DNA of 64,000 bases from NCBI RefSeq assembly GCF_052324685.1, contig NW_027506904.1, forward strand, positions 799,501 to 863,500. Reading direction: 5' to 3'. Each line of letters starts with the position of its first letter. Position 1 is the stretch's first letter. The DNA comes from Brachyhypopomus gauderio. Lineage: Eukaryota > Chordata > Actinopteri > Gymnotiformes > Hypopomidae. Shown here piece by piece: positions 55,301 to 64,000 of the stretch. Below the pieces are notes generated by a model. That model ran no database searches. It saw only the letters and a program-made list of their open reading frames with translations, and was not told the origin of the DNA. Made by a program: the position numbers and the translations under genes.

Positions 55301-58300
55301 TAACTTCAGCTAATGTGTTGTTTCCATAACAATTGGTATTGGAGATTTGACTCCTGGGTCTCCCAGCAGAGCAGGTGGTGGAATCAGTTCTGCCAAAGTT
55401 AGCACTGAGGATATCCAAAACACCGGCTTCTACAAATGAAACAGTTTAGTACAACAGAAATGGGTTAGTGTCTACTGCGCAGAAATCACTTCATATAAGC
55501 AGTGCTCAGAGATCATGACTACTGAATAAATACTGTGTATGTTTGGAAATCATTCTCAAGTTTCCTTAAAATGTAAAAATTATCTATGTATCTAATTTCC
55601 AGACGTGTGGACTCGAGTCACATGACTTGGACTCTAGTCCGACTTGACACTAAACTGATGACTTGTGACTTGACTTAGACTTTACCTTTACTCACTTTGA
55701 ATCGGACTTGAAATCCTTATTTTAACATAAGTAATATAGAATCACATAACTGGATCATTTTGTATTAATGGTGCTGTAAAATATGAACTGCTCAGCTCAG
55801 TTTATCCGTAAACTACAGGTGAAGTTCTGCAGCCAATCGGAGAAGAGGGGGAGGGGGGTAGCAGCGTTGAATTTGTGCGGGGGGGACAAGCAACATGCTC
55901 CCAAAAATGATCCCGTTCAATTATAAAGATTATGCTGTTGTGAATAAAATAAGAACTGCGACATGCAAGACATGTGGAATTAGGATAAGAGATGGAGATG
56001 CAGCCACTTCAAACTGACATTTGAGGCTGCACAAACAAGAGTAAGTCTCTATGTATATTTAACAATGCTATAACGGTTAGCTAGCTAGCTGGGATGTGAT
56101 AACTCAGGGGTCGAAAATTAACTGTTACAGGGGTCCACATGAGCAACTTGACGTGAGTGGTCCGCATCAACAATAATTCGAAAGCAGGGACCGGGGGGGC
56201 GGGACGGACGAACGGGGGGGGTGCAGGTGACGACGACAACCTCACTCAAGTGAACCGAAACGCTCAAACGCCTAGTTAGTCTGACTAACTTAATATACCA
56301 ATAATCAACTGCATCAATTGTGTTAAATATTGAAATTACATCTGGTGACTTGACTAGGACTTGTGAACAAGTCACCAAGTTGCAAGTAACAAGTCTCATG
56401 TCATAATTTCTGACAACTACTTCAACTGTCATGGAGATCAGAAGTGCACCACACCCACCCAGTCACCTCTGGGACAACCAGCCACTGGCATTCCCAATAA
56501 AACAATCAGTTTACTTCAGTACGTTGAAAAACCACCCACCAGAACAGTCTCATTAAACTCTTGCCCAAGTCACTCATACTAGATCAACCACACTGACTTC
56601 CGGTCATGCTCTGCATACAAAAAACTGCTTTTGTTGAAAATCCCTGCATGGTCTTGCTTCTCTGTACTTAACTGGACCCCTCCCTTTGGGCCTGTGAATA
56701 CGTAGTTCGCGTTCACATATGTACTTCCTGTGTGGTTGTACGTGTTCACACATCTTGTCAGTCTAATGTGTCAGGGCTTAAGAGTTGTGTATATATTGTG
56801 CGAGTATGCTCCGAGTATAGTCTTTGCGACTATGCGTTTGCCTTAGGTGTTGTATGTTGTGTTACATGCGCCATATTGGTTATAAGAATATAGCTACATG
56901 TTTATGGACCTAGTCCACACATCCTGCCTCATTCCTCGCACCATGACACCTACATTTACTTCTCAAAGTACAGTTGATTTAATTAAAGGTACATTCTATG
57001 CTTAAACATGCATTAATATTTGACAATCAATTATCTGGATAATTTATCTATTAAATGATATGTAGATTTGTAAAACTAAATTAAACCTAGACATCAACTA
57101 TAAAGCAAGGAAAATTTAGTTATGGAGTTAGTGGGGCAGTGACAGAACCTTGATTTTATGAGGGGATACTAAAAGGAGATTGTACAAACCACATTTCAGT
57201 GCAGCATTACTGCCCTCGCAGGTCACACTGGTGTCTGCAGGACACATCACAGCAGATTGTAATCAACCAGATGTTTCTGTAAGGCATGCTACTGTAGAGA
57301 ATAGTACAGAGGATTAGTTACTGTATGAAGGATTAATTACTTACAAACTGGGAGGCAACGATAGGAGACGGTGAGGTATTTGGAAATCCCAATACATGGA
57401 TCATTGAAGATGGTGTATGAAGCATGTACAGTACAACTGGTTTTCCCATTACACCTGTGAGGTAAAGTGAGGTGTTACCAAGAGCTCTTAAGAGCACTTG
57501 AGCAACACAGCCTCAGATCAGAAAAACAATTAAAAAAAAAAAAAACACATTACTCTGCAGCCACAAGAGAGAGTGTGTTGGAAGCATAGCAGTTGGTGTT
57601 AGCCAGGATGAAACTGGGCAGCCCAGTTGAGCAGGTTGTAGAATCTGTGCGCCCGTAGTTAGCATTGATGATGTCAACCACATCATTCCCTGCACAGACA
57701 CACAGTGAACAGTTTGGAGCATCGACCGTTTTGAAAGTATAATTGATCTGCAGTAGGTTTCGTATGGACGCACAATCAGTATTGACCAAATAAGGCAAAG
57801 ATGAAGGAGGGTGATCTCACCACAGTCCAATGTGCTGTAGCCATCCTCACATATTACAATGACACCTGGTGGAAACAGACAAAAACTGCATCAGGACCTG
57901 GACGTCTACCACCCTGCAGAACTGCAGGATTAAGATGTCACTCCAATAAGTAGGATAATTATTCAATTAGGACAATGCATCAGGCGTGTAAGAATCAGAA
58001 CTCTGCAGCACAGCAGGCGTTCAAAAGGTTTACAACAATATGGTAGATGTCAAACTTGGCAGACTATATCCGTTATACTTACGGCCTTGCATACAGGTGA
58101 AAGTTGTGTTGTAGTACTTGAACGTTCCCAAACACGGGTCTGTGCTGCCAAGCTTATCAGTCTTAAACTCACACTGTCTAAACCCATTGCACCTGTTTAT
58201 TACAAAGGATATTAAATGTCAGACGTGTTGGGTGATGGACTCTTACAGCTTGATCACTCTGTATGATGGAACAAAACTATCCAACATCAAAGGAATAGTA

Positions 58301-60432
58301 ACAGTTTGATTACCAGTCTTTTGTTAGATTCAGATTTGTCTGGGGGTATTCCAATTATTCATCTAATTTTTACCAAAGTCTCAAACCAGCATTCCATATT
58401 TTCAGTAATATTCATAAGAGGTATAGAAAAATAAAATACTTGCTATATGCCATGTATGTTTGTTGTACCTAGCAGAGATGATGGGAATATTCAAGGTACA
58501 TGCGGTGTTCTGGGTTTCAGAAGCAGGACGACCAACACTACAAATGCTTTTATCTGTCCGGCCATATAATGCAGACGTCACATTTATTACTCCAGTGTCT
58601 GAAAGTGTGGATACAAATGTGGAGTTTATTCTCTGCAATGCTGAGAGATTGACTAAATCCTTTAACAGTATGAACAGTCACATTGTCAAAATAATTCATA
58701 AATAAAATGCTCATTGTACTGATAAGCAACCGTATTTATGTGTTCTACATTCTTTAATTATAGTTTACATTTACCACTGAAAGAGCGTACAAAATCCTAT
58801 ACATTTCTAGAAGGAAGTTAACATTGAAGTCCTTACATAAAAAAAAAAAATATGTATATGGTTCAGTTTGTTGCTGAGAATAACTTACCACAGCCGAGGT
58901 GCTGGACACTACCATAACAGGTTATTTCATTTTCTGAAAGAACCAACAACGATAGACATGTATGTGGCACCCAGGACATGAATGTTGAGAAAGTACATCC
59001 CCCTATAAGTTTTCATTTTATTGAGGCTGAAGTTTTGTTCACTTTCCGGTTTTAATGTTCAGATGTGGCACCGAAAGATAAATTCCACCTGCCAAATGGG
59101 AGTGCAGTGCACATGCTACGCCAGCAGATGGCAACCATAGCGCTAAGAGGTCAAGTGAGCTCAGACGTATAGTCAATAGATGAATAGCGCTAACGTTGTA
59201 CTGTGCTGTGTTGTATTAAACAGGTGGGTGAAGTGCACAAAACATATGTTGGTATCAGTAGACGTCTATCTACTCGCAGGACTGTGTTATGAGTGCAAGC
59301 TGTTTTGTACGTAGTTTGAAGTGAAGGGAATCTGTTAAATTATATTTGCTAAAATGCTAACCGACGTCAGTTACTGATGCTGTTACCGTGTAGTAGTAAA
59401 CACGTTTTCAACCCCTTTCGGGCATTTCTTGTTAATGTTTAGACCGGTTTCCTTATATTTTAATGGTGCTAAAGTTGATGACTGTAATAGACACAAGCTC
59501 AGACGTATAGTCAATAGATGAATAGCGCCAACGTTGTACTGTGCTGTGTTGTATTAAACAGAATAAAGCAGTCTTGAACACGCCATTCAGCGGCCCCGTG
59601 TGATGTGTGTAACATGTACATTAATAAATGACACGGTAGGCCAGTCCACCACCTCAGGGGAGATGCCCACTCCTACACACTCCAGCTCCTGTACACCCTG
59701 TAGTCACCCTCCTCCTGATCATACACACCCGTAACCTCATCATCGCCTCCTCATTCCAGACAAGGATTGTGACCGTCGCGTGTTTTGCGCCTCTAGTAGT
59801 TATTTAGCGCCTTTTCCTTTCATTATAGTGTTGTGCTGTTCATGCCTCTTATGAGAGTATGGACATTAAAGAACACAGCCCAACCATCACCTCCTGCTGT
59901 TTCTGCCACTTCAGCACAATAAAACTGTTAGAATTGTTAAGACAGACTAAAACTCTGCCATGATGGTTTCTAATTTCTTTTTTTTTTTATTGTTAACATT
60001 TAAGCAGTAGTAAAATACAATGAGTGCATATATGCACTCATCTGATAAATATGCAGATGCAAATAAAGCATTGGTGCATATTTTTACCTGCATAAACAAG
60101 CAAGCCAGGAGCCATCAGCACTGACAAAAGAGAAAGACAAACAGGCAGTCCTTAAACCTCTACAAATCAGTCCTTAAACCTCTACAAATCAGTCCTTAAA
60201 CCTCTACAAATCAGTCCTTGCATTCAATGCAAATCAGTGTTTTACTTGGACTAACATATTTCATACTTGCAGTCCTGCATTGTTTGCTGGAGTACGTCCT
60301 GCACTAAAATGTGCAAATAAATTTCAGCTTGGTTCTGATTACCGTTTCTCTTGTTGAGATGCAAGGGAAAAGGTTGAGCATCATACATGGTTAAAACTTA
60401 CAAGAGAGTAGAGTGAGCTTCAGGACAAACAT
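52392..60432 (-). CDS. Rhamnose-binding lectin (three SUEL domains), copy C
   Basis: Third tandem lectin. Exons: 60432-60402, 60120-60088, 58933-58889, 58598-58469, 58192-58083, 57865-57821, 57689-57554, 57454-57345, 57234-57190, 55429-55294 and 52501-52392, same lengths and borders as A and B. The gene is longer because an LTR element lies in intron 10 and a solo LTR in intron 2. Compared with A, two residues change: Lys to Asn in domain 3 (NTNCYG) and Arg to Gly near the C-terminus (KYLSIGYSC). All cysteines and the YGR/FGR, DPC and KYL/KYY motifs are kept. It looks functional, but the 2.6-kb intron insertion with its own poly(A) signals could reduce full-length mRNA. Confidence 0.92.
52611..53319 (+). 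repeat. 5' LTR of the gag-only element
   Basis: A 709-bp LTR from TGTTACGTCC to TTCGTTACA with TTTAATAAACTCC, a poly(A)-type signal, near 53263. Its ends are shared with the solo LTR at 50032, suggesting related families. Confidence 0.9.
53322..53666 (+). pseudogene. Gag-like N-terminal open frame
   Basis: Starts [20 protein letters not shown] only two bases after the LTR and reads through [20 protein letters not shown] and [20 protein letters not shown] to a stop at 53664-53666. The pattern of an acidic start, a short cysteine-bearing helix (FQCEMYIQL) and [10 protein letters not shown] resembles capsid regions of fish Ty3/gypsy Gag. Homology probably continues in the frame from 53647, so a frameshift divides it. 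No primer-binding site is visible between LTR and ATG. The Gag assignment is by pattern and position. Confidence 0.65.
53790..54059 (+). repeat. 30-bp array 1, nine units
   Basis: The unit GCGGCCACGCCCTCTGATGA plus CAACGTTCCG occurs eight times from 53820, preceded by one variant at 53790. Confidence 0.95.
54372..54581 (+). repeat. 30-bp array 2, seven units
   Basis: The unit TTGGCCGCGTCCCCGGACGA plus CTCCTGCCCG is repeated seven times with almost no differences, then runs into array 3. Confidence 0.95.
54589..54828 (+). repeat. 30-bp array 3, eight units
   Basis: The unit GCTGCCTCGGCCCCCGACGA plus CGTCCGCCCG is repeated seven times, with an altered eighth copy ending CGTCTCCTCT. Confidence 0.95.
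54877..54990 (+). repeat. 30-bp array 4, almost four units
   Basis: The unit CCTGTTCCCGCTGCCCGCCG plus GCGGACCCCG occurs three times plus a partial. It encodes the basic segment [10 protein letters not shown]. Confidence 0.95.
55600..56400. mobile_element. Non-autonomous hAT in lectin C intron 9
   Basis: Paralogue of the elements at 11191 and 32173. Near its right end, 56363-56395 is inverted relative to B. Confidence 0.75.
56693..56948 (+). repeat. Possible old solo LTR in lectin C intron 9
   Basis: Third copy of the block at 12271 and 33286. Ends TGTGAATACG and CATGACA. Confidence 0.4.
57096..57123. other. 28-bp microinversion in lectin C intron 9
   Basis: C reads AACTATAAAGCAAGGAAAAT (continuing TTAGTTAT) where A and B read its reverse complement (ATAACTCAATTTTCCTTGCT in A). 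Flanks align normally on both sides. Confidence 0.92.
58963..59614 (+). repeat. Solo LTR in lectin C intron 2
   Basis: A 652-bp LTR-like insertion with ends TGTGGCACCC and TGTGTAACA and the 4-bp duplication TGTA (58959-58962, 59615-59618). It has an AATAAAG signal near 59561. An internal direct repeat of about 65 bases (59158-59222 and 59494-59560, starting GCTCAGACGTATAGTC) is unusual. A and B are empty. Confidence 0.85.
60144..60218. repeat. 22-bp tandem repeat in lectin C intron 1
   Basis: Three copies of the unit also found in A and B. Confidence 0.9.
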
Positions 60433-60500
60433 TGTTCTGGGCTGGTGGTGTCAGAGATGCAAGTGAATATCCACGTGTTGAATCCACTGGAGCCGAGCAG

Positions 60501-60508
60501 TATTTATA
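60501..60508 (-). promoter_or_regulatory. TATA box of lectin C
   Basis: TATAAATA on the minus strand, 69 bases upstream of the start codon at 60432, as in the other two copies. Confidence 0.75.
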
Positions 60509-62871
60509 TGCTGTAAATCAGAAAACATTTCTCCAAGCATGAAAACACTTGGTAATTAACAGATTATTGTGGCATTGTTTTCTGTTCCAGGACATTGTGT
60601 AAATTTGGTATGGGTATAGTGCTGCATTTATTCTATTACATTATAGCAGACTGTTGACTCACTTGTTTTATTGTACAACCCTGTTTCTAACTAATAAGCC
60701 TGTTGTCATAATCCATCAGGTACTCTGACCTAGGGACACAGGCAGTGCTACACATACACCAACATGGACTGCACCTGTAAAGCTCCCAATCTCCAGATTA
60801 TGCTCCAAGTGTGCTAGCTCACCACTTAATTATGTTGTACATTGATTAGCAAATTCAGCTAAAATACAGCTAATAGGAAAATTACATTTTTGGTGCACTG
60901 GGTCCCATCTGTGGACACTTTGCATGAATTGGATTCAAAGATGAAGGAATTGCATACAGCAAATGCAGACATCGTGAATGCATGTTGGAGAAAATGCTGG
61001 ACTGTTCATGAGAATGAAAAAGTGGTGCATAAATGGAATGAAATTCAAAAGGCAGCTTATGAAATTAACAGAATGAGCAAACTGGTTAATTTTCCTGCTT
61101 TTGAGCTGACAACACGTAATTCCTGAAGGCATAGTCTGAAATGAAGTTCAGTGTGTGCTCAAATAGCCTGTTCTTTCAGGAGAAATTGATCTGGACTCTT
61201 AAATTTGGCAATAGAGTTTCCTTACTCTCCAACAGATCAATCAAGATTAACCTGGCCTCATCACATACGCCACATTGCCATACAATCTTTGTTTAGTGCT
61301 GCAAGAAATCAGAAAAAAAATAGTTTGTAACTATTCTTGAATTGATATAAACTGTTCAAATTTTGTTCCTCTCTACATCATATCTACAAGTACTTGTTGA
61401 GCAGCATTTGAACCATCTGAAATAATGTTTTCCAGGAACCAAGATAACTACAAAACATTACTCAACTGACATTCATCCCAGATTTTTAAAAAGGTGTGTC
61501 ACCATGGATGCAGCAGGAGGTGAGGGTAATGCAGTTACATTTTAATTGTCCATTAGAACAAACAAAAAAACTCACCAAAAGCAAAACTCACCTGAACCGC
61601 TGAGAAACAAAGGTTAGCAATCGGAGCATAATCTAGTCAGGCAAAAAGGTCAAAACTTCATTCAGGGCTGGTATCAAGAATACTCAGTACAAAATGGTGG
61701 GACCTGTGAGGGTTTTAAAGAAGAGGGATCATATGCAGCAGGTGTGCGCAACTGATGAGGGGTGTGTCAATATGTGGGTGATTGAGAGTGAGGGAGTGGC
61801 ACTGCAGAGGTGTGTCATTGTGTGGGTGTCTCCCCTGTGCTCGGAGGCCGGCCTACCGTGACAAAAGTGTATGTGGATTAAGCTAAAAAAAAGTTTTGTT
61901 TTCTTTTTTAGAATAATGGGCATTAAAAATTGAACTTGAAAAATATTTTGTCTTTGGTAAACACAGTAAAATGTGTAAGTGTTGCCAAAACAGAACAGGA
62001 GTAAAGACTCTGTATCAGAAGTAAAGAAAATGACTTACCTGCAAGACATATGCAGAATCTCAGGCTTATTAATGTAAACTATATATGTGCTTCTGGGTAT
62101 TACCTTATTAATCACTGGACTGGTATTAGCAGACAAACTCTTGTTCTTCCTCTACGTTTGTAACCAAGTGTCTGTGTATGTTGTTGAGTAGTACTGTTCA
62201 GAAGTAACGTCAAGTGTCATGTGATATGATACAATGTTCTGTTTTTGTTGATGAAATCTCAATTTTAATAAAACGTGTAAAAGCTTTAATGTAGTACAGT
62301 ACCTGTGGAATACATTGGCTCCGCCCCCTGTCAATCATTCATTACCGTAGTTTTCCCTTCCTCTATGTTCACCTATCCTGGTCCAGTCTTTCTTTTCTTA
62401 CGTGTAATCTGTTTCACCTGTGTCCTGTCTCTACCTTCGTTTGTCAGGTATCTAGACCCATTGTTTTTTCTCAGTTGCTGTCTGGTTTTTTTTTTTATGG
62501 CGGACCTCCCCGTGTTTCTCCGCTACCCTGAATTTATTTAGCCTGCTATCGCCTCTCGTCTTGTAGTTTCTGTTCCTGTCATCTTTCTCTCTTTTTCTGT
62601 AGTAAACTTGACATTCTCTCGCTCTGGTTATGCTATTCTTGGTGTGTCTAATTATCTCTATGCGTGTGTAGTAGTTAGGGTTTTGTGTTCGCTTGTATCA
62701 GTTGTTCATTTGTTAAGTAGGCTAAAATGAAATGTGGGTTTCACATGGTTCTGATTGAACTGAAAGTGGCCCTAATCTTAAAGTCAAAGGTCTGGTGGGC
62801 CCTCTTCCTGTCGTTGTTCTAAATATTGAGGCCCCTTTCTCTCATATTTATCGACTTATATATGATGTGTG
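60509..62871. other. Conserved upstream flank of lectin C
   Basis: Same content as 15430-17800 in A. The open frame at 60890-61126 differs in frame from its A and B counterparts. No gene or RNA gene recognised. Confidence 0.7.
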
Positions 62872-63349
62872 TGTCGTGCCCACTAGGCTGATGTCAAGAT
62901 CTTTAAATTTAGTTTAGATCTCTCAGAGACACACAACACACCAACTGAGTATCACTTGATTTTATTAAGGGAATTTCACAGAGACCCCATGTGAAATAAT
63001 ATGCCTAAGAAAAAGGGAAATGCATCACTAACAAGGAGAAAGGGTTTGGAGATTTCACAAGCCAACTGGATCCACGCGAGAGGGAAAACAGTAGCAAATC
63101 AGACTTTCCTTTATTTTACTTGCTCAGCGTGTTGACTCAACATTGCGATTTTCCCAGGGAATCCTGCACTCCCATCCCGCCGATTCTGGTAGTCCTGTCA
63201 AACCTACTACCATCGCCGTTTAAAAAGAAGTCCTAGTCCAATCAGCACCTAATTGTTGTACAACAAACACCTGCAAACCACCGCACAACCCTTGCATAAA
63301 TAAAGCAAACCAATCATTTCACCCAACAAATCACAACCCACTCCCGAAA
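62872..63349. mobile_element. 478-bp insertion, unit C copy
   Basis: Same length and position as 17801-18278 in A. The left flank here is TGTG rather than TATG. Confidence 0.65.
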
Positions 63350-63418
63350 TATGCAAATATATAGGGACCTAGTCTTGCATTAACAAACTTGCATATATAG
63401 GTGTGGTGACCTAAAGCT

Positions 63419-64000
63419 CAGTGGCGGAGCTAGACTTTTATCCTTGGGGTGGCCAGAGGGTGGCCAAAGCTATTTTAGGGGGTCTAAGTAGCCTACTTAG
63501 CACTAAGAACGTTTTGGGAAACTGACCCCTGATCAGGTGCCTGAACGGTGCCTGTAGCATTTCACGTGTCAAATTCCGACAACCCTCGTTTATCCGCATA
63601 AAGACGCTACAGATGTTATTGTCAATTTACGTTTGTATGCATAAATAAGACTTTAATTATCCATCACAGCAAACGGCACGGAATTATCTATATCCAAAGC
63701 CACACTGGCTCAAGGGTGTTTATTATTTTAAATAAAATACACACTGGCTATACCGAAGTTCACCTCTGACCACGACATCGCAGTATTACAGCAGTATTAT
63801 GTCTAAATATCTAGTTAGAACAAAACTAGAGTTCTCAATGAACTAAGTTAAAATCACTGTTACTCCGGAATATCATCTGTAGTGTTTTTATGCGTGTGCA
63901 AATGATGGGAGTAGGAATTTGGCACAACGCTCGTTTGAAAAAATTTCTCCGTCGTGCCCGCTGCTTGCATGTGTTAAATGAAATTGAGCATTGAGTATTA
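63419..64000. mobile_element. Large hAT element, unit C copy, cut by window end
   Basis: Starts CAGTGGCGGAGCTAG after CTAAAGCT (63411-63418), as in A. About 1.6 kb of the A interior is missing: the junction is near 63484, joining sequence equal to 18413 and 20046 of A. The right end is outside the window. Confidence 0.88.

Noticed and set aside
1..64000. tRNA, rRNA or other structured RNA genes
   Set aside because: No clover-leaf, box A/B pair or rRNA-like stretch was recognised by eye; a covariance-model scan would be needed to exclude small ones.

Overview
This window is animal, almost certainly teleost fish, nuclear DNA. The only well-supported host genes are three tandem copies (A, B, C) of one multi-exon gene, all on the minus strand. 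Each encodes a secreted three-domain rhamnose-binding lectin of the SUEL/galactose-lectin family. Each has 11 coding exons with consensus splice sites, a TATA box 60-80 bases upstream of the ATG, and about 310 codons. The three predicted proteins differ at about three positions. The fish assignment rests on the lectin architecture and on the repeats around it: fish-type L2 and L1 LINEs, an RLE LINE, Harbinger, piggyBac, many hAT elements and a Ty3/gypsy chromovirus. It is inference, not a database match.

Layout. 1-4184: 3' portion of a Ty3/gypsy chromodomain retrotransposon with its 3' LTR. 4185-22.2 kb: duplication unit A, with lectin A at 10551-15353. 22.2-42.3 kb: unit B, with lectin B at 31536-36394. 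42.3 kb to the window end: unit C, with lectin C at 52392-60432. A unit is about 20 kb and carries, from low to high coordinate, an L2-type tail fragment, a conserved non-coding block, a short unassigned coding-like segment on the minus strand, the lectin gene, and about 2.3 kb of conserved downstream sequence. Nearly all differences between units are transposon insertions. Because the units align, most insertions can be bounded to the base and have visible target-site duplications.

Unit-specific insertions. A: Harbinger derivative (5178-6799), LINE (6811-8284) holding a hAT MITE, hAT (8596-9623), hAT MITE (20933-21761). B: RLE-LINE relic (about 23.73-24.93 kb), piggyBac (25934-29768) with a 198-bp satellite, hAT (29827-30024), L2 LINE with an open reverse transcriptase (about 39541-42246). 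C: an L1 inside a hAT inside a larger DNA transposon (43758-49999), two solo LTRs, and a gag-only LTR element with four 30-bp-period arrays. Two insertions (a 478-bp block and a large hAT) are in A and C but not B. One hAT is in B and C but not A. C therefore looks mosaic.

The lectins are likely secreted binders of rhamnose or galactose on microbial surfaces or eggs. No other host pathway is visible and no RNA gene was recognised. Points most worth checking are the near-identical lectin triplication, the mosaic structure of unit C, three independent insertions into the same roughly 11-bp spot, the satellite derived from piggyBac coding sequence, and two microinversions in unit C.
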